Assembly: GCA_966250335.1 (NCBI GenBank)
Contig: CBINGZ010000053.1
Span: 1 to 31,778 of the forward strand
DNA from: OLB7 sp966250335
Lineage (GTDB): Bacteria > Bacteroidota > Ignavibacteria > OLB7
Reading direction: 5' to 3'
DNA length: 31,778 bases
The notes under the pieces were generated by a model. That model was not told the DNA's origin and did no database searches. It worked only from the letters and a program-made list of their open reading frames with translations. The position numbers and the translations under genes are program-made. Below, piece by piece: positions 6,576 to 13,859 of this stretch (position 1 is its first letter; each line of letters begins with the position of its first letter).

Positions 6576-8705
6576 TTACCGCGGCGATCCTCCGGTCAGG
6601 ATCATTCTTCCCGTCTCCATCCGCTCTCCGGCCCGCAGCGTGTAGTAATAGACGCCGGGAGGCAGTCCCGTATCATCCATCCCCAGACTATGTTCTCCCG
6701 CTTCTCTTCGCTCGTTCAGCAGCGTCCGCACACGACGCCCCAGCGGATCGTGGAGCGATATGGAGACCTCGGCCGCGGCATCCAGCATGAATCGGATCGT
6801 CGTCCCTCCCGACCAGGGGTTGGGATGATTTCCCAGAAGATGCGGATGCGATATATCGACCGGCTCCGGCGTCGAAAGGGTCTCCCCCGTGCGGAAGACT
6901 CCGTGCCCCTCGGTCCCGGCGAACAGATGGTTCGGACCGACGGCGAAGCAGGTTACCATGATGCCGTCGAGCGACGAGTCGGTCTTGTTCCAGGTGACCC
7001 CCTTATCGGTCGATCGGAAGATCCCGTCCGCCGTGCCGGCGTACACGGTGGAGCCCTGCATCGCCAGGGCGTAGACGCTCTTCCCCCCCCATGTGAGTCC
7101 CTCCGCGCTCACACTCCAGCTCACCCCCTTGTCGGATGAATGATGGACGCCTCCCTCGTAGCCGACGTAGATATCTCTGGAGTCGGCGATAATGGCGTTC
7201 ATCCTGCCGGCGGGACTTCCCGGAACCTCCGTCCAGTTCTCGCCGTCGTCGACCGATCTGTAGAGTCCCTTGTCCGTGCTCACGTAGACGGTGCTGTCCT
7301 GTGTGCCGAAGGACCAGGCGTTCCTGTACGGAAGGCCGTTGATCGGGAGAGTCCATGTACTGAGATTGGGACCGGCCCGCCATACCCCCTGCCTGATGCT
7401 CGCAAGACAGTATCCTTTCGGCGTGAAATAGAGGGTGTTGATCGTCGGCTGGGTCGGTTCGAGCGGCTTGAACTGCCAGCTTCCCCATGATCCGGAGATC
7501 CCCACGCCGCTGTCGCCGCCGACGACCGCACGTGATTCCCGCATTGCGATAGAGTAGAAATTCCAGTGGGGGAGCGACATCCCCTGCTCCTGCCAGGTCA
7601 GTCCCAGATCGGAGGTGGTGTAGATCCCGCCGTCGTAGTTGAAGCCCCCCGGCGCCGCCGTGGTGACGTAGAGGTAGTCTCCGCGGTAGGCCATGTCGGT
7701 CACCCAGACGTTATCGAGCATCCGGCTGACCGGCTCCCACGAGTCGCCGCCGAACGTGGTGCGATATACCCCGTGCCGGGTTCCCAGGTAGAGCCGGCCG
7801 TCGTGCAGGACGAGGGCGTCCTGGTCGAGCGCTCCCTCTTCGAGAGGAAATGTCGAGAAGGTCTTCCCGCCGTCGACCGATCTGTACGGAACCCCCTTGG
7901 TCCCGTACCGCCATGTCGCCACGATGATCGTATCCCCCGACGCTGCCACGGAGCTCACGACGCAGTCGATCTCCCTGCCGATCCGTTCCCAGGTTGCTCC
8001 GCCATCCTCCGAGCGATAGAGATTGATCCCCTGTGACGCATAGAGTTTTCCTCCGGCCGAAGTCAGCATGGAGAACCGCAGATCCTTGGAAGCGATCGAG
8101 GTCCAGGTATCACCGTGATCGGTGGAGCGATAGATCGGTTGGAAGGTGAAGATCGGGAGCGCCAGAAGCGCTCCATGATGTTCGACGATGCTGCCGATAT
8201 CCTTCCCCGGAAGTCCGTTCTGGAACGAGGTCAGGGTCGTCCAGGTGGCGCCCCCGTCGTAGGAGCGCCGAATCGTGCCGTTGTCGTTCAGGTTCCCATC
8301 CTTTTCATGCGAGAGGAAGATCGTATCCCCCTTCACCAGCAGAGCTGAGATACGATCGGCGCCGTGATACAGCTCCTTCCATGTCACCCCCTTGTCGACC
8401 GAGAAGAAGAGCCGACCATAGTAATCCCCCGCCCAGACCGAATCGCCCGAGGCGACAAGGGCCGTAACCGGGTACCTGTAGGAATCGATCTCCCTGCGAA
8501 CCCAGCCGGCGCCGTCGTCATCGAGCACGAAGATGGAGCCCGCGGCATCGCCCCCGTAGAGGGTGTTACCTCCGGAGGCAAACCGGTAGATCCCGCCGTG
8601 GGGTCCGCCGGTGGGGGTCCAGGTCTGGGCGGCGGCGGGGAGGGAGGCCGCCAGAAAAAGAAGGAGGAGGAAGAGCCTCCGCAAGGGTCTATTCGTTGCC
8701 GACAT
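6576..8705 (-). CDS. Secreted Asp-box/YCF48-type beta-propeller protein with T9SS-like sorting domain (paralogue 1)
   Basis: About 709 residues from ATG 8705, which places a classic signal peptide at the very start (MSATNRPLRRLFLLLLFLAA, then SLPAAAQTW). The frame is open to 8903, but those 66 upstream residues lack coding character and would bury the leader. Asp-box motifs include SVDKGVTWKEL, RSYDGGATWTTL, RSTDHGDTWTSI, RSEDGGATWERI, TTSDLGLTWQEQ, RSVDDGENWTEV, HSSDKGVSWSVS and RSTDKGVTWNKT. The tail (NHPNPWSGGTTIRFML, LHDPLGRRVRTLLNERREAG, GVYYYTLRAGERMETGRMIL) is the T9SS-like sorting region. It is the first gene of the tandem cluster, so the promoter should lie in the 8706-9178 gap, divergent from the WYL regulator. 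Most diverged of the three in its propeller. Function unknown; surface binding or stress-sensor roles are guesses. Confidence 0.85.
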   Translation of the reverse strand: MSATNRPLRRLFLLLLFLAASLPAAAQTWTPTGGPHGGIYRFASGGNTLYGGDAAGSIFVLDDDGAGWVRREIDSYRYPVTALVASGDSVWAGDYYGRLFFSVDKGVTWKELYHGADRISALLVKGDTIFLSHEKDGNLNDNGTIRRSYDGGATWTTLTSFQNGLPGKDIGSIVEHHGALLALPIFTFQPIYRSTDHGDTWTSIASKDLRFSMLTSAGGKLYASQGINLYRSEDGGATWERIGREIDCVVSSVAASGDTIIVATWRYGTKGVPYRSVDGGKTFSTFPLEEGALDQDALVLHDGRLYLGTRHGVYRTTFGGDSWEPVSRMLDNVWVTDMAYRGDYLYVTTAAPGGFNYDGGIYTTSDLGLTWQEQGMSLPHWNFYSIAMRESRAVVGGDSGVGISGSWGSWQFKPLEPTQPTINTLYFTPKGYCLASIRQGVWRAGPNLSTWTLPINGLPYRNAWSFGTQDSTVYVSTDKGLYRSVDDGENWTEVPGSPAGRMNAIIADSRDIYVGYEGGVHHSSDKGVSWSVSAEGLTWGGKSVYALAMQGSTVYAGTADGIFRSTDKGVTWNKTDSSLDGIMVTCFAVGPNHLFAGTEGHGVFRTGETLSTPEPVDISHPHLLGNHPNPWSGGTTIRFMLDAAAEVSISLHDPLGRRVRTLLNERREAGEHSLGMDDTGLPPGVYYYTLRAGERMETGRMILTGGSPR

Positions 8706-9178
8706 GTTGACGGATTGCTGCTGAATTGTGTACAGCGATATACCCGGCACCCGGTCACGAAACCTCGCATTCTGTGCAAAACAAGAGGGATCGACGATCG
8801 GAAGCCCGGTAAGGCAGGTCCGGAAGATACTTCGATCCGGGCATCCGGGAGAGGAATAATGCTCGCCCCGGGATGCCTGTAAAAAAAGCGCCTTTCGATA
8901 CATCGCCCTGATTTTTTCTCGGCATTCGATCTATATTAGATCGTTTTCCAGCAGGAGGAGCAGAGTCGGGGAGGAGCGTCTCCATCACACGCGACATGAG
9001 ATGTCGCATCTCGATTACCGACAGCAGTAGTTTCAACGGGCCCGCTTTTATGCGATTCAGATCGCATGGAGGGATGACGATATAGGGAGGACTATATGCG
9101 GTTGGAATGACCTGCCTCATGATCTCGACTCTCCGCCCTGCATATCGCATTCGGACGGTCTTACGATCGAGGAGGTTC
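8706..9178. promoter_or_regulatory. Divergent regulatory region with several perfect dyads (candidate operators)
   Basis: This 473-bp gap separates the divergent propeller cluster and WYL regulator. It holds no convincing gene. Perfect or near-perfect dyads are visible: CGATCTA-TAT-TAGATCG (8927-8943), GCGACAT-GAG-ATGTCGC (8991-9007), the overlapping GAGATG-TCG-CATCTC (8998-9012), and ATGCGAT-TCAG-ATCGCAT (9050-9067). All have 6-7 bp arms and 3-4 bp centres, the size expected for a dimeric HTH protein. They lie 110-250 bp upstream of the WYL start and may be its autoregulatory operators; that link is inference. Confidence 0.5.
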
Positions 9179-10198
9179 ATGAAGCGCTATCCGGATTCCA
9201 CACTGTGGCGGCTCCTTGAGCTGCTCAATCAGGGCGAGCAGAGCTACGAGGATCTCATGGAGAGACTCGGGGTCTCGACCCGGCAGTTTCAGCGGCTCTT
9301 CAACAAGCTGCGGGCCGAAGAGATAGAAATCAAGGAGCGGCAGGAGAAGGAGAGTGGCCGGAAGCTCTTCAGCCTCGCCGTTCCGTATCAATGGATCGAC
9401 TATCGGGTAATCTCCCTGACCGAGGGTGAAATCCTCGCACTGACGGTGGCGGCACAGGCGTCAGGGGCGATACTCGACGTCACCCCTCTCAAGAGAGACC
9501 TGCACTCGGCGTTCAAGACGCTCCTCAAGGAGCTGACGTCACAACCGATCGCACTCTTCGAGCCCGAGGACGAGGATCGAATATGGCACTTCAAAGCGGC
9601 GCCCGCCGTACCGATCCGGGCTCAGATCTTCAACACCTTACGAGAGATGATTGCTGAACGGCATGCGGTGCTGATCGACTACCTCAGCGCATCGACCGGA
9701 GTTCAATCGACGAACCGGAAGATCCATCCATACCTGATCGCCGTACGGGGAGGCTCCTGGATTCTGGTTGCCTACTGTACCCGGCGGAAGGAGATCCGGG
9801 ATTTCTCGATCGCCGCGATCAGCGCCGTCACGCCGTGCGATCCTGCAACCGACACATCGGTCATCTTCCACTACCCCGACGAGTTCAACGCCGAAGAGTA
9901 CTTCAGCAAACGTTTCAGCGCCGTCGGCGGCGACCGGACCTATACGGTCCGCATGATCGCCGAGAAGAAGCAGGCGGAGGGCTTCCGCCGCAAGAAGTAC
10001 CATCCGACCCAGGAGATCGAGCAGACCTACGACGACGGGCGGATCGTGGTCCGGTACGAGGTGGCCGGTCTGGACGAGATCCGCTGCTTCGCGCAGGGAT
10101 GGGGGATCGGGGTAACGGTGATCGAGCCGTTGGAGCTGGTGGAGATTATGGGGGAGCAGGCGCGGGAGTTGGCGGGGAGGTATCAAGCAAGGCCATGA
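9179..10198 (+). CDS. WYL-domain transcriptional regulator (YafY/DeoR-like HTH), CRISPR-associated
   Basis: A 339-residue regulator when started at ATG 9179, directly after a strong GAGGAGG ribosome site; the frame opens earlier at 9107 but has no such site. Residues about 1-60 form a winged-helix domain (TLWRLLELLNQGEQSYEDLM, LGVSTRQFQRLFNKL). Residues about 155-230 are the WYL domain: AVLIDYLSAST, IHPYLIAVRGGSWILVAYC (WIL in place of the eponymous WYL), then RRKEIRDFSIAAISAV. The C-terminal WCX-like part follows (YTVRMIAEKK, FAQGWGIGVTVIEP). WYL domains bind ligands, some of them nucleic acids or nucleotides, and regulators of this family are often found next to CRISPR-cas loci, sometimes as repressors. 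Its position just upstream of the mini-CRISPR and cas3, on the same strand, fits control of this locus. Confidence 0.88.
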   Translation: MKRYPDSTLWRLLELLNQGEQSYEDLMERLGVSTRQFQRLFNKLRAEEIEIKERQEKESGRKLFSLAVPYQWIDYRVISLTEGEILALTVAAQASGAILDVTPLKRDLHSAFKTLLKELTSQPIALFEPEDEDRIWHFKAAPAVPIRAQIFNTLREMIAERHAVLIDYLSASTGVQSTNRKIHPYLIAVRGGSWILVAYCTRRKEIRDFSIAAISAVTPCDPATDTSVIFHYPDEFNAEEYFSKRFSAVGGDRTYTVRMIAEKKQAEGFRRKKYHPTQEIEQTYDDGRIVVRYEVAGLDEIRCFAQGWGIGVTVIEPLELVEIMGEQARELAGRYQARP

Positions 10199-10276
10199 CC
10201 CAGTCCAACCCACACGTTGCTACAGCTATGAAGTATATCAAGGGCTCTGCTCGTAGTATCTTTAGGAGATTGTCCA

Positions 10277-10305
10277 TTGACGACGGTAATCACATCCGTC
10301 TCAAT
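10277..10305 (+). promoter_or_regulatory. Candidate promoter of the mini-CRISPR
   Basis: TTGACG (10277-10282) matches the -35 box at 5 of 6 positions. A 17-bp spacer leads to CTCAAT (10300-10305), a poor -10. The context TGTCCATTGACGACGG resembles TGTTCATTGACAATCG upstream of cas1 (19331-19346), suggesting related promoter elements. Transcription would start close to pseudo-repeat 1. Read-through from the WYL gene is an alternative. Confidence 0.3.
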
Positions 10306-10306
10306 T

Positions 10307-10395
10307 GTGATCTCCATATGCATGGAGATGATCCATCTCAGATCTGTTCTTGGCTACGGGCAATCACAGGTTCCTCACATATGTGGGGTATTTCT
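10307..10395 (+). CRISPR. Degenerate mini-CRISPR (two pseudo-repeats, one pseudo-spacer) encoding a crRNA-like guide
   Basis: Pseudo-repeat 1 (10307-10334) matches the array repeat at 22/28 bases without gaps. Its last 11 bases (GGAGATGATCC) are identical. Its stem is CTCCAT-ATGC-ATGGAG where the array has CTCCGC-ATGC-GCGGAG: two base pairs changed on both sides and the loop kept. A 33-nt pseudo-spacer (10335-10367) follows, the array's standard length. Pseudo-repeat 2 (10368-10395) starts exactly 61 bases after the first; only 14/28 bases match, but the stem still pairs fully (CCTCAC with GTGGGG, one T-G wobble) around loop ATAT. An intrinsic terminator follows at once. Cas6e could cut both hairpins, leaving an AUGAUCC-A handle and a 32-nt guide. 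Orientation equals that of the main array. The guide's likely target is at 10488-10519. Confidence 0.85.
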
Positions 10396-10397
10396 AC

Positions 10398-10435
10398 CAG
10401 GATGACTCTGGCATACAGGGTCATCCTGTTTTCTT
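10398..10435 (+). terminator. Intrinsic terminator of the mini-CRISPR RNA
   Basis: A 13-bp stem (10398-10410 CAGGATGACTCTG with 10416-10428 CAGGGTCATCCTG, one T-G wobble) with loop GCATA is followed by TTTTCTT. It begins 3 bases after pseudo-repeat 2, so it would end a short RNA carrying just the two hairpins and guide, separate from cas3 transcription. Confidence 0.85.
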
Positions 10436-10472
10436 ATCTCTTTAAGCAAGGGGATACCGGCGTGGCAACAAT

Positions 10473-10500
10473 TTGGAACACGCAAACTCTCAAATATGTT
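10473..10500 (+). promoter_or_regulatory. Candidate promoter for the small ORF and cas3, overlapped by the guide target
   Basis: TTGGAA (10473-10478) and TATGTT (10495-10500) each match the sigma-70 boxes at 4 of 6 positions, with a 16-bp spacer. A Bacteroidetes-type reading (TTTG at 10472-10475, TATGTTCT at 10495-10502) points to the same place. The pseudo-spacer target (10488-10519) covers the -10 and the expected start. It comes downstream of the mini-CRISPR terminator, so a new promoter is required here. Confidence 0.45.
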
Positions 10501-10519
10501 CTTGTCTCGACCCTCTTAG
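10485..10519 (+). promoter_or_regulatory. Protospacer-like target of the mini-CRISPR guide with AAC PAM
   Basis: PAM-like AAC at 10485-10487, protospacer 10488-10519. Against the 32-nt guide beginning TCTCAGATCTGTTCTTG, the site reads TCTCAAATATGTTCTTG: positions 1-5, 7-8, 10-17 and 19-20 match. Mismatches in the first 20 are 6, 9 and 18; type I-E Cascade flips out every sixth base, so 6 and 18 are neutral. From position 21 on the match is lost. Seed-proximal pairing without PAM-distal pairing fits binding and repression without Cas3 cutting. Confidence 0.8.
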
Positions 10520-10528
10520 GAGGTATAT

Positions 10529-10735
10529 TTGCATCGCCTGATGAGACAAATACCGTATCGTTTCTTCCAAACATTTTCAGGTATCACACCTATGAAGACC
10601 TTCCAGTTCGCAGTCAGTTACTCAATAGAGCCCGGCATAGGGTTCTATCAGCTTCGCACCCGATTCGTCGATCTCCTCAAATGGGTCATCTGGACATTCT
10701 TACTCCTAAGAGGTGGGGAAGTGTCAATAGGCTAG
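10529..10735 (+). CDS. Small ORF behind the guide-targeted promoter; possible CreT-like toxin or leader peptide
   Basis: A 68-codon frame with TTG start, 5 bases after a perfect AGGAGG (10518-10523), the strongest ribosome site in this intergenic region. I recognise no family. The product would be basic and aromatic (RLMRQIPYRFFQTFSG) and ends with a hydrophobic stretch (LLKWVIWTFLLLRGG), the sort of profile seen in small membrane toxins, though random DNA can give this too. Early codons include ATG AGA CAA ATA, with AGA and ATA that are often rare; known CreT toxins act by sequestering rare-codon tRNAs. The DNA here is clearly less GC-rich (about 40-48%) than the flanking genes. The promoter and start region lie under the mini-CRISPR target. 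It could instead be a non-functional stretch of the cas3 5' leader. Confidence 0.35.
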   Translation: MHRLMRQIPYRFFQTFSGITPMKTFQFAVSYSIEPGIGFYQLRTRFVDLLKWVIWTFLLLRGGEVSIG

Positions 10736-10757
10736 CCTCGCGCGTCCCCCACAGCAC

Positions 10758-10805
10758 GGGCACTGCATCACTCGGTGCAGTGCCCCCCTCGGCACGTGTT
10801 GTGCC
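10758..10805 (+). other. Two adjacent RNA hairpins in the cas3 5' leader
   Basis: A perfect 10-bp stem (GGGCACTGCA at 10758-10767 with TGCAGTGCCC at 10776-10785, 8-base loop) is followed by a 5-bp hairpin (GGCAC at 10791-10795, GTGCC at 10801-10805). No T-run follows, so a simple intrinsic terminator is unlikely. It sits 76 bp before the cas3 start and may attenuate or stabilise the cas3 message. Confidence 0.5.
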
Positions 10806-10880
10806 CTATCTCCTTCAGCCTCCCTCTAGCTCAACGCTTACCGACTGCTTTCGTTCCATATCTTCAGGAGTTACATCCTT

Positions 10881-13859
10881 ATGAAGATTATGGATACCCT
10901 CCTCTATCATCTCTGGGGCAAGACAAACGAACGCGGCCCACGCAAGAAGGAGTGGAAGTGGGCCTATCATCCCGCCGTATGCCACATGATCGACGTGGCA
11001 TATATGGCCGATGAATGGCTCAAGATGAACCCGCGGATTCTCGATCGATTCTGCATGCTCGCTCCGGGGATAGATCGCGAGATGCTTCATCGCATTATTG
11101 TCTTTCTCGTCGCCCTGCACGATCTCGGCAAACTGCATATCAGATTCCAGGGGAAATCGGGAGATGGCTGGGAAGCCGGCTATGGGCTGATCGGGATGGT
11201 ACGGGATCCTCAACCCGGGTTTGATCATGGCCGGGGAACGGCGGTCATCATGCGTCTCCTGTTCAGGAAGGGGTTGTTCAGATCATGGCGGAGCTGGCAA
11301 ACGGCGATCGATGTTATTGCCGCTCATCATGGGAAGCTGTACACCTCGGGTGATCTGGTCGCACCGGACTATACCTTGATGCCCCCGGTAACCAAGGAGG
11401 TACTGCCCTATATCATCGAAGCTGTTGAAGTATTCCGTCGATTGTTCGATGCGCCTGAATGCCCACCGGAGGCTCCCCTCGATAATTCATTTCACATGCT
11501 GCTTGCCGGTTTTACATCGGTTGCCGACTGGCTTGGATCGAATGCGGCGGATTTCCCGTTCGTCGGTGATGCGATCCAGAACGAAGAAGATCTGCACGGT
11601 TATCTCCAAGGGTTGCGGGAAAAAGGTGTCGGCGAACGGGCGTTACGGAAAGTCGGACTGGACAGCCGCTTTAAAGAGATTGATCTGACGTATGAGGATC
11701 TCTTCGACTTTTTGAGAGATAAAAAGCTGCGTCCCCTGCAGGAAGCTTCGAAGGATGTTCCGTTCGGAGAAATGCCGGGGAGCGAAATGGTTATCGTCGA
11801 AGCTCCCATGGGAAACGGGAAAACGGAAATCTCCCTCTATTTCGCAACACGCGCCATCACAAAGAGCCATGCCGACGGTATCTACATGGCGTTGCCGACA
11901 CAGGCATCCTCCAATAATCTGTTCAAGCGCATTACCAGGTATGCCGACGCAGTCCGCTCCACGGAGGGATCGCTCAGTGTCGTGCTGGCCCACGGCGGAC
12001 GGAGATTCGAGGAGCATTTTCAGACGATGCTGGAGAAGCGTCGAGAAGTCTATCGGCAGTATGAAAGGACACGGGCCGCGCTCGGAGGATATCGCGATAG
12101 TGCGGCTCCGCCTTCCGAGGTCATCGCCACCGACTGGCTCACACAGTCGAAGCATGTCCTGCTTGCCGGAATCGGCGTCGGTACGATAGATCAGGCGATG
12201 CTCGGGGCAATCGGCGTCAACCATGCCTTCGTCCGTCTTTCCGCTCTTGCCACCAAGGTTGTGATCCTTGATGAGATCCATGCCTATGACCTCTATATGA
12301 ACGAGGTCATCTTTCATCTGCTGCGCTGGCTCAATGCCCTCGGAACCAAGGTCGTGATACTGTCGGCGACCCTGCCGCAGGGTCTGCGGAGAAAGTTGCT
12401 GGAGTCCTACGGCTGCGAGTTCGTGAGCAGCGTCAGCTCTCCTGAGGATGAACCATATCCTTTGATGCTGTATGCCGCCGCGAGTGAGGTTGCCCGACCG
12501 TTCGAACCGCCACCAGAGGAAGAGAAGGAGAAGAATCAGATCCGGGTCGCGATCAGGATGTATGAGGCGGAGAATCACAAGGACCCCGAGATGAGTCCGC
12601 GCACACTACGAGGCGTCGCCGAAGCTCTCCGGCTCGTGCGCATGGGAGGATGTATCGCATGGATCCGTAATACCGTACGTGAGACACAGGCGGCATGGCG
12701 GGTACTCCGGAACGAGATCAGGATATCGGGTGAGACCGATATTGAGGTTGTGATTCTCCATGCCCGCTATCCCCTGATTCATCGCAACAAGAGACAGGAC
12801 GAGCTTCTCGACAGGCTGGGAAAGGAAGCGGAAGATAAGCGGCCGAAGAAGATGATCGTGATCGCCACCCAGGTGATCGAGCAGTCGATCGATATCGATT
12901 TCGACGCCATGATCTCCGATCTGGCTCCGGTCGATCTTCTGCTACAACGGGCGGGACGGATGTGGCGCCATGATCGACCCATCGAAGTACGGTACGACCA
13001 TATCGAACCGACCCTGTATATCCTGGCCCCGACCCTTGAGGAACGGTACAGGCTTGTTTATGGCGGAAGCGGAAGGATATACGACCGGGAAGTGCTGGCA
13101 AGAAGCGCCTGCATCGTGAAAAAATCCGCTCCCCGGGAGGAGAACGAAACGGAGGGGACTGAAGCCGCTGCAATCGGCGATCACGAGGGATGGATTCTCC
13201 CCCATGCCTGCCGACGACTTGTCGCGTGGCTGTACGATCAGGATGAAGAATACTGGACAGCGGAGAAGCTCAACGTCGACGAGAAGATTCTTGAGAGGGC
13301 CCGCGAAAAGAAGAGGAACGACGACGCAGACGCGATGTCGCAAGCCCACAAGATTCTCATGCCTGCTGTTGATGCCGAGACTCTCGCCATAGAAATCGTC
13401 CGTAAAGATGACGACAACAGTGCCTCCGTCGCCCTGGCAACACGTCAGGGAGTAGCCACGGCCACGATCGTTCTGCTGGAACAGCGCAACGGCTCGATTC
13501 ACTTCATGGACACCGGAGTAGCGATAGACCCGTTACCCGCCCCCGAGCATATCGATCCCCTGCTGCGGTTTGAAGAAGCCGTGATGATGACGACGGTATC
13601 GTTTATCTGGTGGGGAAAGGAAAAGCCCGCCCCACCTCCCTACACCGATTCGCGCCTGACCACTCTGGACCGATGGTGGCGTGAGCGGCATCCGTTCGAC
13701 AACAAGATCTTCGTACTCGTAGGAGGGGACGGCGCGATAGATCATCCGCTGTTCTTCGGGTATTACCGCCGTGACGAGCATGGAGAGCCGTTGGAAGGAC
13801 TGGATATCAGGCAGTCACGGGAGGAAGAGCAGGAGGAACAGGTTATCGCTACCGATTGA
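10881..13859 (+). CDS. cas3: Cas3 helicase-nuclease, type I-E
   Basis: A 992-residue HD nuclease plus superfamily 2 helicase that is recruited by Cascade R-loops to degrade target DNA. The N-terminal HD domain shows YHPAVCH (His30, His35) and VALHDLGKLH (His80-Asp81, Lys84). The helicase part has Walker A EAPMGNGKTE at about residue 308, QASSNNLFKR, the DEIH box VILDEIHAYD at about 460, LSATLP at about 493, QVIEQSIDIDFDAM and motif VI LLQRAGRMWRH at about 689. All catalytic motifs look intact. A C-terminal domain follows. The start ATG 10881 lies 10 bases after AGGAG. It is first in the cas run and separated from cas8e by 100 bp, so it may have its own transcript, with a 5' leader that begins at the guide-targeted promoter near 10500. 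Confidence 0.95.
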   Translation: MKIMDTLLYHLWGKTNERGPRKKEWKWAYHPAVCHMIDVAYMADEWLKMNPRILDRFCMLAPGIDREMLHRIIVFLVALHDLGKLHIRFQGKSGDGWEAGYGLIGMVRDPQPGFDHGRGTAVIMRLLFRKGLFRSWRSWQTAIDVIAAHHGKLYTSGDLVAPDYTLMPPVTKEVLPYIIEAVEVFRRLFDAPECPPEAPLDNSFHMLLAGFTSVADWLGSNAADFPFVGDAIQNEEDLHGYLQGLREKGVGERALRKVGLDSRFKEIDLTYEDLFDFLRDKKLRPLQEASKDVPFGEMPGSEMVIVEAPMGNGKTEISLYFATRAITKSHADGIYMALPTQASSNNLFKRITRYADAVRSTEGSLSVVLAHGGRRFEEHFQTMLEKRREVYRQYERTRAALGGYRDSAAPPSEVIATDWLTQSKHVLLAGIGVGTIDQAMLGAIGVNHAFVRLSALATKVVILDEIHAYDLYMNEVIFHLLRWLNALGTKVVILSATLPQGLRRKLLESYGCEFVSSVSSPEDEPYPLMLYAAASEVARPFEPPPEEEKEKNQIRVAIRMYEAENHKDPEMSPRTLRGVAEALRLVRMGGCIAWIRNTVRETQAAWRVLRNEIRISGETDIEVVILHARYPLIHRNKRQDELLDRLGKEAEDKRPKKMIVIATQVIEQSIDIDFDAMISDLAPVDLLLQRAGRMWRHDRPIEVRYDHIEPTLYILAPTLEERYRLVYGGSGRIYDREVLARSACIVKKSAPREENETEGTEAAAIGDHEGWILPHACRRLVAWLYDQDEEYWTAEKLNVDEKILERAREKKRNDDADAMSQAHKILMPAVDAETLAIEIVRKDDDNSASVALATRQGVATATIVLLEQRNGSIHFMDTGVAIDPLPAPEHIDPLLRFEEAVMMTTVSFIWWGKEKPAPPPYTDSRLTTLDRWWRERHPFDNKIFVLVGGDGAIDHPLFFGYYRRDEHGEPLEGLDIRQSREEEQEEQVIATD

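Noticed and set aside
10247..10275. Possible third pseudo-repeat upstream of pseudo-repeat 1 (CTGCTC and GGAGATTGTCC at the ends)
   Set aside because: The ends resemble the repeat but an indel is needed, the stem is lost and the distance to pseudo-repeat 1 is not 61. It could be a fossil of a longer mini-array, but the evidence is too thin.
9835..10884. 349-codon plus-strand frame running from inside the WYL gene to cas3
   Set aside because: The first third is an out-of-frame reading of the WYL gene and the rest crosses the mini-CRISPR, its terminator and hairpins. It has no ribosome site and no recognisable protein.
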